Source: Zopfochytrium polystomum
Lineage: Eukaryota > Chytridiomycota > Chytridiomycetes > Chytridiales > Chytridiaceae
Direction: 5' to 3'
Assembly (NCBI GenBank): GCA_025765615.1
Contig: JAIVFJ010000313.1
Span: 1 to 64,000, forward strand
DNA length: 64,000 nucleotides
Each line of letters starts with the position of its first letter. Within the stretch, counting starts at the first letter, position 1. Under the pieces are notes generated by a model, which was not told where the DNA came from, did not search any database, and was given only the letters and a program-made list of their open reading frames with translations. Both the position numbers and the translations under genes were made by a program. Positions 1 to 10,660 of this stretch are shown in pieces.

Positions 1-566
1 GTGGTGATGGTTTCTTCCGATTTGTTGGTGTCGCTCCGGTTTTTGGGGCGGTGGCGGTGGCCTGACTCGTCCGCCTTCCCGATGACTTGGTCGTCCTCAT
101 CGCCCAAATCATCCACGCCCGAGCTTTCGCGGAGGTGCAGCCGGGCGCGGAGGACGGCCGTGGCCAGGTCTTCCCGTCGCGGGAGTGAAAGCGTGAAAGG
201 AGCGCGCGGGGCGGTCGCTGTGTCTGCCGAAAGCGCGGAGGAGGAGGGCGAGGCGGGATCGACAGTGGTCCAGTCGGGCCAGATGTGGTGATCGAGGACC
301 GCGCGACTGCGGTTGGGCCACAGCGGAGAAAGCGGCGCTGAGCGGAGAGATGAGCAGCGGAGGAAGGGATGTGTGGCGGTATGGGGCGACGAGGGACTAC
401 AGGAAGGTTTGAGGAACCGAGGCTGCGCGACGTATGTGCCTGTTGGAGAGGAATGGGCGGCTGCGGCGGAGGCAGCATTCACGAAGAGAAACCGTATGCA
501 ACAGAGGGAAAGAGCGGGCCGTGGTTGTCGCGCCAAGCCGGTGGGCGAGGACGGCGGCCGGAACAT
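1..566 (-). CDS. Hypothetical protein, 5' part only (runs off left edge)
   Basis: An uninterrupted minus-strand frame runs from an ATG at 566-564 to the window edge (188 codons plus 2 nt), so only an N-terminal part is present. The first 60 or so residues are rich in Ala, Ser, Arg and Leu and lack acidic residues, like a mitochondrial targeting sequence. Further on, segments such as AVLDHHIWPDWTTVDP and FTLSLPRREDLATAVLRARL look like ordinary folded protein, followed by an acidic linker near the edge. I do not recognise the family. Long open frames arise by chance in GC-rich DNA and an intron could lie inside, so this is a tentative call based on frame length and composition. Confidence 0.35.
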   Translation of the reverse strand, partial: MFRPPSSPTGLARQPRPALSLCCIRFLFVNAASAAAAHSSPTGTYVAQPRFLKPSCSPSSPHTATHPFLRCSSLRSAPLSPLWPNRSRAVLDHHIWPDWTTVDPASPSSSALSADTATAPRAPFTLSLPRREDLATAVLRARLHLRESSGVDDLGDEDDQVIGKADESGHRHRPKNRSDTNKSEETIT

Positions 567-729
567 CTGGATGAATGATTCGAGCACGATCGGGTTGGGT
601 TGCGGTGCGGCTTGTCTCCTTCGCTTGTCGGATGGACAAGGCAAAAGGGCCTTTCAGACGAAGTTGTTCGCTATGTCCCTCGAGATCTCTCCAACATCAA
701 CGCCAACGCGGGCTTAGGATTTCTATTTT

Positions 730-1275
730 CTACATTCTCTCATCTGCCCTGCTTGCAACAAACTCTTCAAACACCCAGTCGCGCTCACTGAGTCTTTCAG
801 CACGTAAAAACACGTACACCTCGGCCTCAACCTCCACCGTCCCGCCGCCCCCGTCGTTGGTTTCCACCTGCACAGGGATTCGCGCGTACTCGTCGTCCCC
901 TTCATACTCATCCAGTCGCGCGAGGTCCTCGGGCGTTTCCACTTCTATCAGCATACCTTGGACCTGCTCGCCTGACGCTGGAACGATTCCAGGGTACCAC
1001 GCATTGAGGACTGCCCTCCGTCGAAATCCCTTGAGGGACGTAATGTGGTTTTTGTCGGTCGTTCAATGTGGAAGCAGAAGTAGCTGGCGCTCACCTTTAA
1101 CACCGCAGGCTCCATCTTTGGAGATGCGCCCTTGGGATCACGTCCGACCTGGCGAGCTCCTAAGTCTTCGCTCGATGGATACGATCTCAGTCGTCGTACT
1201 CACCACTTTGAGGTAGACGGACGGCGCCATCAGGGAGCCGTAAGCGAACAGGTGCCTGGGTTTGGGGCTGGTCAT
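730..1275 (-). CDS. Gamma-glutamylcyclotransferase-like (AIG2/GGCT fold) protein
   Basis: Three exons (1275-1204, 1148-1095, 1029-730) give a 141-residue protein, normal for this family. Exon 1 holds the substrate-loop motif FAYGSLM. Exon 2 encodes EPAVLK. Exon 3 continues GFRRRAVLNAWYPGIVPA and then the acidic core LARLDEYEGDDEYARIPVQV. Together these match the family pattern YGTLM / YPGIV / LDxFEGxEY, with the Glu of DEYEG in the position of the catalytic acid. Both introns (55 and 65 nt) start GTGAG and end AG, and all junctions are phase 0. Family members cleave gamma-glutamyl amides or glutathione-derived peptides, usually in the cytosol; the exact substrate cannot be told. The stop is a TAG at 732-730. 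The start is the first in-frame ATG before the conserved FAYGS. Confidence 0.86.
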
Positions 1276-1394
1276 CTTGTCGTCGTGATCAGGTTTGCAT
1301 TTGGTAACGAATGATTGATTAAATTTGTCACTGCTGTGACAAGGTATAGCCTGCAATAATTTAAAAATTTTTTCCTATCTCATCAACGGTATGC

Positions 1395-1466
1395 TCCTCG
1401 GTCGTCTAATGGTTAAGATTCCACCCTCTCACGGTGGCGATCGGGGTTCGATTCCCCGCCGGGGAG
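1395..1466 (+). tRNA. tRNA-Glu (anticodon CTC)
   Basis: A 72-nt cloverleaf with discriminator base G. The 7-bp acceptor stem pairs TCCTCGG with CCGGGGA (one T-G pair). The anticodon stem CCACC/GGTGG encloses the loop CTCTCAC, so the anticodon is CTC. The T arm is GGGG-TTCGATT-CCCC. There is no intron. It matches base for base the tRNA on the other strand at 30049-30120. Confidence 0.97.
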
Positions 1467-2868
1467 GAGCACATATTTAGCCTCCTTTATCTTTTACGTT
1501 CTTTCATCTACTGTGTAGTCCACTTGTCCTTGCTTCTCCCGACAACGCCCTGTCATGTTTTTCCTTTGCCAGCTTGGTTATAGGTGGGGCCCTTCCGTTC
1601 CCGCTTTCTTGGGACTTCCTGAAAACGGAGGTGGAGGCCTCGTCTTCGTCAATGTCATTACTTTTGCCAAACGCTCTCGTTGGAAATAGTCAACCCCATC
1701 CCTCAGTTTGTTTGGTTGCTGTGTTGCATATTGACGTCACGCCTGTTTCGGTATTCATGACTGTCGGTGCATGGTCCGTCCGCGAAGTTGATTGGTTTTG
1801 GGAAGGACAATCCGTCAGAGCATGCACAACCACAGCTCGCAATAAGTACTAATGGGGAAGGCGAAGACAGACACGGGCGGAGACAAAGCGCAGAAAAATT
1901 CAGAAATGGATGCCAGAGAAGCTCTCACGCACACACTCATACCACACACCCTCTCTCTATCACTCTCTCACTCGCTCTGTCTCTCTGTCTCCCTTTCTCG
2001 CTGCCAGTTAGTCTCTCCGTGTGTGGAGAGAGAGACAGAGAAGAGAGATCGTGATAGAGGTGCCTGTGCGTGCTCGTCATTCCCAGTCGTTGCAAGACAG
2101 CACACACACTCCTTGCCGCCGCCGCCGCCGCCGCCGTCGTCGCCCCCGCTGACGCCCGACGTCTTTGGGGACACCTGAAACGAGATGAGCTCCACGGGTG
2201 CGTCGCCGCGCCAACCTTTATCTGCATCTGCACTGAAGCCGGATCCGCAACCTCTGACCTCTGCAAACAAATTCATTACATGACACAGAGACGGACGGAG
2301 AGTGCCCTCACCCGTACTACCTTGCCTGCTTTCAGAGTCACAGGAATGGTTTCTTTGATGCATTTGGTAACCTCCCGTTGCTCACGATCCCTCCATCCGT
2401 AAACAACGGTCAACAGCGCTGCTGACCACATCAATCTGCCTTTCCCACTTGCTTGTCCTCCTGAACACCACAAGTTATCTATCTTTCGCTGATTTTGTTT
2501 CTGATTGCGACCACTGGTTTTGCTCTTCTGGTCATGCGACTACGCAAAGGCCAATCAAGCGCATCCTCTCTATCTATGAGGCTATGTATTCTGGCGTCGG
2601 TTTTCATTTGCCCTCTTCGGCACTGTCGCTTGTGTTCTTCGGCAAAAGCAGCCGCTGCTGTTTTGAGTAAGGGGACTTTTGATAAGGATTCTGCTCCCAG
2701 TTGTGCTAAGCGCTCGACATCTTTCCGAACCAGACTTTTCTACGGTCTCTCTACCGCCCTCCTCGGCGTCGGATTTTGCCCTCTTCATGCCACCGCGTTC
2801 CTCCATCCGATGGTTGGACATGTGCAGCGCCTCGACACCCTCTCTCGCTGCTGTGGGTGTCGTGGCGA
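1467..2868. repeat. Gene-poor stretch with CT/TC and GCC simple repeats
   Basis: No convincing gene is visible. About 1937-2015 is a broken CT/TCTG microsatellite and 2117-2138 is a GCC run. Open frames across both are repeat translations. Confidence 0.6.
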
Positions 2869-3775
2869 TGCCACACGTTCTCGATGGGCCTGGCCGTCAT
2901 ATGGCTGGGCGTGATAGAAGACCACTCCAGCGCCCAACCAGCGAATCCGCCACCGCAGACCTCGAGCGCCAGCACCAAATCGCCGACGCCGTCGACACCG
3001 TCTTCGGCTCCCTCGGCGGCATCGCCGACCTCGTCTTCGTCGCCGCTGCGTACAGAACCTTCACCGTCGCATGCGCACGAGCCTCGGCCCCTCCATCCTC
3101 CTCCGCGCCCCGCGCCGCGGAGCAGCTCGCCTTCGGCGCGCCGCCCCCCGCCCGGCCCTCCCCACACGCCTCCGCCGCCGCCGCTGCAGTACCCGCTCAC
3201 AAACCTGCGGTCTTCTTCCCCACCCTTCTACCCCGCGGCCGCCGCCAAAGACCGCACCGCCGCGTTCTCTCCGCCACCGCCACCGCCGCGGGGCTCGCTC
3301 CTCCCGTCCCCACGCAGCGCCGGACGACTCGGACTGGGGCACCGACGACGACAGCCGTCGCCGCCCGCTGCACACACCCACCGCCGCAGCCGCTCCCCAT
3401 CGAGACGCTCGAGCGGGAATCTGCGCTCCGGCGAGGTCCGCGCGGTCCGCGACTCGCTCGGGTGGGACCGTCGCGGGCATGGCGGGCTGCTTTGGCGCGT
3501 TCGTGCTTGCACAAGGTGTCGGTCGTGCTCGTGCAGGGCGTCGCGGCGTTTTACCTGTGGGCGTTGGGCGCAGTCTTGCAAATTGTAAGTCGAGCTTGTC
3601 TTGTTTTGCCGGGGGGGGGCCGCTTTGGACGCTGACTTTGCTTTATTTTGACTCTAATTGTAGCCTGCTGATTGGGGTGATTTGCGTCGCGTTGTATGTC
3701 GCACAGTTCCGGCTACATCTCCGAGAGCAAGGCGAATTCGGGACAATCGAAGGCTTTAGCACAGACGATCGGTGA
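2869..3775 (+). CDS. Hypothetical Pro-rich protein with C-terminal membrane helices; frame shifts several times
   Basis: No single frame carries this gene, but GC-rich third positions move from frame to frame in a consistent +1 direction. The order is: a helical segment with IADAVDTVFGSLGGIADLVF; a Pro/Ala-rich linker; an acidic patch DDSDWGTDDDS; a helix ETLERESALR; and a strongly hydrophobic segment, SVVLVQGVAAFYLWALGAVL. A perfect donor (GTAAGT at 3587) and acceptor (TTGTAG ending at 3663) then lead to a last exon with LLIGVICVALYVAQF and a stop at 3775. Joining these needs about six or seven single-base skips, all at G or C runs (for example the C6 at 3144-3149 and the CC at 3664-3665). 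I read it as one real membrane protein with insertion errors; a pseudogene is the alternative. Family unknown; start uncertain. Confidence 0.42.
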
Positions 3776-4378
3776 CGATGTGTGTGTATCCAGTGGGACA
3801 GCTTTCTTTCTTGTTTTTTATTTCTTTTCGTTAGAGTTTTGTAGCTTAATTTCTATGAAAAGCGTTGAATATACCGGTTTCGGGTGGACTGCACAATTCA
3901 GAGTTTGATTAACCGCAATGGAAAGACCAACTTCATGCAACTTCTTCCGACTAGTTCGAATAGCCGTGACGCAATGTCCGCCAGGGCGGATGGATATTTA
4001 CCGAGACTCCGCAGCGGCGCGTGGGCGTCTTTGTAGCGAGCTCGGGTAAATAAATCAAATATGTTTTTCAGTAAACAAAATAATAACATGAAGGACGGAT
4101 TTATAATATTTATTTATTTTTTCTGTGCGCGCAGGAGGCACAGTCGGGGTTCCGACTTTGCGTGCGTGCCAAGCAAAAAAAAAATAAAATAAAATAAAAG
4201 ACAAAAAACAACAACAAAAAAAATATAAACGCTTTTAAAAATCATCGCCCGCTCGATTCACCACGCATCCCCTTCCCCCACGCACCGCCTCGCAGCCTCC
4301 GCTTCTACCCCCACCGCCGCCGCCAGAGTACTTCGGCTACTGCCGCCCTCCGCCAGAGACGCCGCCGCCGCCGCCGAC

Positions 4379-5597
4379 ATGAACCCGCCGCACAATCTGG
4401 TTGCCCGCTGCGACTCTGGCTTCTCGTCACCCCACGCTTCGCCAGGCCAACCCCGAGCGCTGCCCGTCTCAATTTCCGAGGCATCGCTCCGCCTCCTGGA
4501 AATCGCCGACACCATAGCGGACGCCGCCTTCACCCACCAAAGCACCGTCACAGCGCGCCGCGCCGTCCGCTACGCCCTCCGCACCTGCCCCCGCCTTGAC
4601 CCGTACTCCATCGATCGCATCGTCGGGTACGGCGCGAACGGCGTCGTCGTCGGCGGCACCACCCTAGGTGGCGCGGGCCGCGCCGTCAAAATCATTTACA
4701 AATCCGCGCACCCCTACCACCACCGCGACGCCGCCGCCGAAACGCCGCGGGAGATCGCGCTGATGCAGCAGCTGTCCAGCACCCCGCACGCACATCCGGG
4801 CCTCATCGCCGCGCTGGATGCGTGGCAGGACGACCGCCACTTTTACGTCGTCACCGAGCTCGCCGACGTCGACTGGCTCGCCGCGATGTTCGACCCCCTC
4901 CGACCCGCCCAGCGACGACGACCTGCTCACCTTCTTCAACCCGCGCCGCGGCCTCACGCAGACGCTGCACGCCTCGCCAGGGTCTGCCGACGCGTGGGCG
5001 TGGCTAGTGTCCCGCTCGTACGAGCGCAACCCGGCCCAGGACCTCCCCAGCGCCGCGGACATCCGCGACGTAGTGGCGATCTTTCGTAGCGCCGTCGCCG
5101 CCGTCTATCACCTCCACGTCGCCGCAAATACCGCCCACGGAGATATCAAGGAGGAAAACGTCCTGGTCGTCCCGGACCCCAACGCCGCCCCCGCAGGCGA
5201 CACCTGCACCCAGAAGCGCAGCCCGCGCCTCACCGCTCGGCTCTGCGACTTTGGCCACTCCGTCCGCGGCGGCAGCGAGCCGCCGCGCCTCGCGGCCTAC
5301 GGCACCGCGCGTGCCGCGCCGCCCGAGCTCCGCGGCTCCGCCTCCGCCGCCGCCGACGACGACAACGACGACGACCGTCCGCCGCCGCCACCGCCCGCCG
5401 ACGGGTTCGCCGCGGACGTGTACGCCCTCGGGGTGCTGCTGTACGCGCTTCTGCACGGCCCGGGGCGCACCCCTGGCGACATTGACCCGCGCGTGCCGGC
5501 GGGCTGCGAAGAGGTGCTTCGGGGCATGACGGCGGCGCGCCCCGACGAGCGGTGGACGCTGCCGCGCGTGCTGGACCACCCGTGGATGAGAGAGTGA
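4379..5597 (+). CDS. Protein kinase (Ser/Thr type), one frameshift in a C run
   Basis: This is a full kinase domain. The glycine loop is GYGANGVVVGG. The ATP-binding lysine is in AVKIIYK, and the paired Glu is probably in TPREIALMQ. The hinge is YVVTELADVDWL. The catalytic loop is HGDIKEENVLV (HGD instead of HRD, as in several fungal kinases). The metal-binding triad is DFG in LCDFGHS. PPEL replaces APE, and helix F is DVYALGVLLY. The product is about 405 residues, with a short N-terminal extension and an Asp/Pro-rich insert before helix F. The frame changes at the run of five C at 4894-4898; removing one C joins both halves precisely. It probably phosphorylates proteins on Ser/Thr in the cytosol; the subfamily is not clear. 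A short A+T-rich stretch precedes the gene. Confidence 0.85.
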
Positions 5598-5879
5598 GGC
5601 AAGGGCTGGGCTTCAAGAAAGCCTTGTAGAGCAACCTCATGGACGTTTTGGGGGCGAAGCCCCTTCCCCCCACTCCGACGGGACACACGTGTCGGCTAGT
5701 GTGGCGGGCTGGCTCAAAGATGGGGCGGCCTTCTCCCTGTGGGGTATTGATAGGCCTAGGCGCAACGCCGCCCTGTTACGTTTACGAAGGATCGCATTTT
5801 GCAAGTTTGACGTTATCTCATACTACCGGTCCCTTTCTTTCCCTCTGTTCAAAATGAGTTACGACCTTTTGCTTGCTTC

Positions 5880-7020
5880 AAAGTAAAAAAAAAGAAAATT
5901 CCGTGGACTTCAATCCCAACGCCGAAGAGCAACTTTACTCAAAGAACTTACCGCACTTAGAAGGGAAAAAAAAGGCACAAGAGACCAAATTAATCATGAA
6001 TCTCATGATGGTGTTTAGATCCTTGAATCTTTTGTTGACAACAGAAATTAAGGAGAATACGACTTTGTCATGGACTACACAAGAACTACATCTTGACTGG
6101 AGGTCTAGTCATTGATAAGGGAGCGCTTGGGGTGTACTTTTCATTGGAGAATGCCGCCAAGCTTATGATTAATGGATTAAGCACTCATCTTGCATTAAAT
6201 TTGATCCTAAATTTTAATCTACTATCTAAAGCTTATTGGGTTTATTATGGATTATACCCGCAAACCACACTAAAGAATCATACGACGTCTGATCTAAAAC
6301 ACTCCGAAAGAAGGCTCATAAATTACAAGATAAGATGAGGTGGGTGGCTAATATGAAGGTAGCTTATTGCTCTCTAATGTGCAAAATAATGGTAAATCTT
6401 ATGAAAATGAAGTAAAGAATGACCAAAATCACTCCTTATTACACTGGAAAATTCTAGTAGTCATTAATTCGGCATTGGAACTCAAATTTTGCAAAATAAT
6501 AATTAAGAGTTTACCATCATGCTAAACATCGGATTGCAAAAGGATGCTTCAACAAAACTTATCAAATGTAGATAGCTAACCGATTAGCCAATTTGAAAGG
6601 ATTAGCGCTGGACACCTCTGACATTCGTGGACCCAGACTAAAGTTTAATGAGCTTAATTGTTTCAATAATACAAATCTAAATCAACTTGGTTCCTTATCT
6701 GGTCACCCAAGTGTACACCATAGACGCGAGCACAAAAATCACATCAAGGACCTTTTACCTTTATCCACAGTGGATCGTTCACTCCGATTGAGATCGCGGT
6801 GATGTTTAAAATCTAAGTGTTTAATTGAAATCCATCCGAAATACATATGGCGACCGCCAGGGACCATCACTTTAAGTGTAGTATATGCAAGTCTCTGATT
6901 TAAACGACTCCCAAGGGAGCCAACCCAAGGAAGTTTGCCGAATTTGGAGATTCTCAAAGGGTTCCCAATCCTAGCGGCAGAGGGTTGCCCAGATCTTACT
7001 CAATCACATTCTTCTGTCAA
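5880..7020. other. A+T-rich island without a recognisable gene
   Basis: Composition drops abruptly from GC-rich to clearly A+T-rich between about 5870 and 7020 and then returns. Open frames are short and lack motifs. It may be the remains of a mobile element or transferred DNA, but I see no terminal repeats, target-site duplication or reverse-transcriptase motif. Confidence 0.5.
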
Positions 7021-7569
7021 GCATCATCTTCCATGATGCCGATCTCAAGCCCATGGGCTGCTGCAACGGGAGCGGAGGGCCTTACGGTCCTTCCTTCCCT
7101 CCGACGCGGCGCGGGGGGGCTGAGACGTCGGCAAGGGTGCGGGAGTTGGTGAGAGGGACGAAGCGGACGATGGCGAGGAGGAGCTGACAAGAGAGAGGAG
7201 GCGGGGTAGTGGAAGCACGGGATGAGGGACGAAGGGGGGCAGGAGAACGGTGGGAAAGCACGAGGGAAGGCGGAGAGCTGCCGCATGGGGTGGTGAGATG
7301 ATGGTTGCTGCGTGGTGAAGGCGAAGACCGTGAAGCCCACAAAGTCAACCATCACGACAAGAACTTCCATTTATATGCACCTTTCTTCCCCCACCTCTGG
7401 AAAAACTGCAGCGGGACACCAAACTGATGTTCATACCACAACAAGAAGCTTAAGTAAGTGGGAAGTTGTGTCCATCAAAAAATGATTGGGGAGGGGGGGT
7501 GATCCCAAGAACAAAAAAAGGTATGCAGGGCAAGGCATCGCACAAGCGAATAATAAAAATGTGGCGACA

Positions 7570-9635
7570 TTATACACAGGAGGACGGGGAAAAAAACGAA
7601 CAGAAAAAACAGGAAACATCATAAGCCCTCACACCCACGACCCCTCCACCCGCCCCGCATTCAACCGGCGACGGCAGCCCGGACGCCGGCGTCCGCGGCA
7701 TCTCCAGCGCCACTGGCGACGTCGGCGATCCTCCCGCCTCCTCCGCGGACGCCCGCCGCGCAGCCGGCGCCTGCTCGTCCTCGCCCGCGGTGCTCTTCAG
7801 GCTCCCGAGTCGCAGGAACCGCTTGCCACCGCGCCACCCGGATGGCGACGCCGCGCCGGGCGGCGGTGGCGGCTGCGGCGGAGAAGTAGCGGTGGAGGAG
7901 GTTGATGGGCGCGACGACGGCGCTGTGGGTGTGGCCAGGGCTCCGTATGGGGATGTTGGGGATGTGGGCGAGCGGGTGGTGATGGCGATCGAGGCGCCGA
8001 TGGCGTCGAGCTTTCGTGTTCTGTTTTTTGTTGTTTTTTTTTTTTTTGGTTCACGGTGCATGGTTAAAAACAGTTTTGTCCGTTCGAGATACAAGCATAC
8101 CCTCTGAAGATGCCGATATAGGAGATAAAGGTCGTGACCGGCATGGCGTACATGGATATTAGGGCCATGTTGACTTGGAGAAACGGCGTCGAGTGGATCT
8201 GGACGCGGTCTTGAATGGGGAGTCAGCCAAAAAAAGCAGGAGTGAAGCGTTGCATTTGAAAGTCCTTACAAAACGCGTAGACTGGGAGTAGTATTGAAAA
8301 CGAAAGCGCCAGAACGTTCTCAACGACCAGCATCGTCTGAACCTGGCAAAAGAAGAGTGCAGTCCCTTTGTCAGTAACCGAAACAGAAAACCAGAGCAAA
8401 CCCCATCCCGAAAAACCCGCTCCGCACCACTCACCGATTGCATCGACGCCGTGATTGTATCCAGCCCTGGGCCTTCCATCCCTTCCTCTCGCGAAGCCCG
8501 CACCCTCTCGCCAATGTGGACGCTCAGCAGGAGCCCGCACACGACAAAGTACACCATCAGCACCACCACCTCCGCAGTCCACAAGAAGATAGTGGATCTT
8601 GACGTACTCTGCCGCCGTCGCCGCGTCACCGTTGTCTGCCGCGACACCGCCGAGCACCGCGACGACCGGCGGCGTAAAGACGAGGAGGATGTTGACTGCG
8701 GGGGGTTCGTGAGTGGCGCTGGATTCTTCTGCTGCGCAGGCCGCATCCACTTTCTGCGCTCTTCTCTCCCGCTCCAAACTCCCTCAACTCACACATGAAA
8801 AACAGCCTAAACCCCGTCTGGTTGCGCGCCTGGAACGCGCCGAGCCGCGTGAGGATCGTTGCCTTCCCCTCGGGCAGCGCCGTCAGGATCGGTGTGGAGT
8901 GCAGGATGGCGTACACGTAGAGCAGCACGGCGATGTGGAACACGCTGTACCCGACGTCGTTGGACAGCTCGCGCAGCGCAAAGGTCGGGAGGACGTCGAA
9001 GAGGAGGAGTGTCGAGTGGAGCCATCTGACTGGCGGTGGGGAGGAGAAGGGTGTAGGGATGGGAAGGCGGCGGAGCACACGACGTCAGAGGGAAGCGCGG
9101 GCAGGCTGTGGGGTTGCTTACGGAAGAGAAACACGCCAGAAGAAAAGGTCAGCCACGATTCGACGGCAACCGGGACCAGCCGACCGCGGACGCGCGGAGG
9201 GCATCAGCTTGCGCCGGCGAAAGCGGTGGCCCGCGACAAAGACGCCAAGACTGGGAGGGGGGGGGGGGGGGGGTGGGGGGGGGGGGGGGGGGGGGGGGGG
9301 GGTGAAGTGAGTGGTCAGATTCGGTCCACAATGGAAGCTGCTAATCGTAAGAAGATAAGCGAGGGAAAGAGAACGGGCGAAATGTGTGAAAGGCGAGTCG
9401 CTCGTGTGCGAGCGTGTGTGTGGTGTGTGTGGTGTTTGTTTGTTGGGGGTGCGAATGTCGTTGAGTGGAAGCAAACAACACGCACAGATTGAAGAGCGGC
9501 ACGAGGATGGCGTGCGCGAGGTAGACGGCGAGGGACGATGCGCTCGTCGTAGGAAGGCGGCGACGACGGCGGGTGGTAGACCTGGATGCGGGCGTCGAGC
9601 CAGTCGGCCGATGTGTACTGCGACGACGACGACAT
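7570..9635 (-). pseudogene. Multi-pass membrane protein, tandem copy A (frameshifted)
   Basis: Same seven-exon plan as the intact copy C. Exons 3 (9029-8793, 237 nt), 5 (8342-8270, 73 nt) and 6 (8209-8101, 109 nt) have identical lengths to copy C and good splice sites. Conserved landmarks are WLDARIQVY, GYSVFHIAVLLYVYAILHST, FRLFFMC and FISYIGIFRG. Lesions relative to the other copies are: one extra C in exon 1 (near 9530); a 46-nt G tract (9257-9302) and a 2-nt loss in exon 2 (near 9190); and one extra base in exon 4 (near 8592; exon 8695-8435 is 261 nt instead of 260). The C-terminal tail exon (8020-7570) is fully open and contains RFLRLGSLKSTAG, shared with copy B. It is either a pseudogene or a gene in poorly assembled sequence. 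Confidence 0.7.
9257..9302. repeat. Poly-G tract inside exon 2 of membrane-gene copy A
   Basis: About 46 nt of G broken by a single T. On the coding strand it would read as a poly-Pro insertion next to the conserved segment GVFVAGHRFR. The other two copies have no such tract there. Confidence 0.8.
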
Positions 9636-9675
9636 TCTTTTTGGCAAATTTTTTTCTGTTTCTTGTCTTGCGGTT

Positions 9676-9677
<2 letters not shown>

Positions 9678-9708
<31 letters not shown>

Positions 9709-9785
9709 TCTCGCACGCTCTATCTAGCTCTGTCTGTCTCTCGCTCTCGGTCTGTCTGTCTCTGTGTCGCTCTCCCTCTCTCCCT
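9678..9785. repeat. Poly-T plus CT/CTGT tract upstream of membrane-gene copy A
   Basis: A T run (9678-9707) is followed by mixed CT/CTGT repeats to about 9785. The tract lies just 5' of the copy A start on the minus strand. Similar GA/CT tracts sit upstream of copies B (14690-14822) and C (17850-17900), so the tract was duplicated with the genes and may belong to their promoters. Confidence 0.6.
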
Positions 9786-9989
9786 CTGCCGCGATGAGTT
9801 CCGCCAAGGGGACGGGCAGTTTCCTTTTTCGATCCGATCACTCTCGGACTTTCCTGCTTCGGCCAAGAGAGTTGTTTGCACCAAGCTGGTGGACCAAGTT
9901 TTGTTGCTCACAGGAGCGAGAAGCGCAGTCGTCTCTCGGCCTCACCCTCAAAATGCGCCGCGCGTAACGCGAAAAACGATGATGAACGA

Positions 9990-10660
9990 CGACGAGTTTG
10001 ATCACCGGCAGCTCCCCTCATCAATGTCAACACCGGTGTGCGAGGCCTATGTGCATCGATCGTCACAGCAGTCTGCGATGGCAACGTCCAGATCTGGGAC
10101 CCGCGCATCTAGACTTCATGTGCGGGCCGTTCCAAGTTTCCTGATGGGAAGTCGTCCGAAGTTGCCTGTGACGACAGCAGCGTGACGGGGGAAACGTCTG
10201 GTCACCGTGTGGGGTGCGAGGACCAGCAAGTTCCAGGAGACCCTTGACGACGTTGGTTATTTCATAGACTTTGTTCACGTCGACAGCGAGATCACTGTAT
10301 TTGGAGTCTAGGAGGTCACTGCATGGTGAAACCCGCCGTCAAACGCTCCCAAGGCGTCAATCGACGTTCACGACAGACTCATTGCGTTTTCCCGTGGGAC
10401 TACGACAGCACGGTCGACGTGCTGAGCTTGTCTTCCGCCCTCGCCGTCTTCACGCAACACTTTGATTCCCCGCAAGGCGGATCCAGCGCCAAATTCAAAG
10501 GTTGCCATCGGATTCAACGACAGGGAGGGTGCTTAATGTAACGCCTGGCATGCGTCTGTTCTCTTCGACGCTCAGCTGGCAATGCGTGGCCACAGTCTTT
10601 TCGGCGACAAACTGCTTGTCAAGACAAGCACGAGTGTTCTTGAAATCAATGATTCGATGG
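9990..10660 (+). pseudogene. Relic of a WD40-repeat gene
   Basis: At about 10005-10110 one frame reads SLITGSS followed by VTAVCDGNVQIWDPR, the typical end of a WD40 blade, and then a stop. About 100 nt later RLVTVWGARTSKFQETL looks like the next blade end, and weaker fragments follow. Stops and frame changes occur every 20 to 50 codons and I see no splice sites that repair them. The call rests on two motif matches only. Confidence 0.33.

Noticed and set aside
1937..2363. Overlapping open frames on both strands
   Set aside because: They are translations of the CT and GCC microsatellites.
4818..5690. Several frames antisense to the kinase
   Set aside because: Mirror frames of a GC-rich gene; the sense strand has all kinase motifs.
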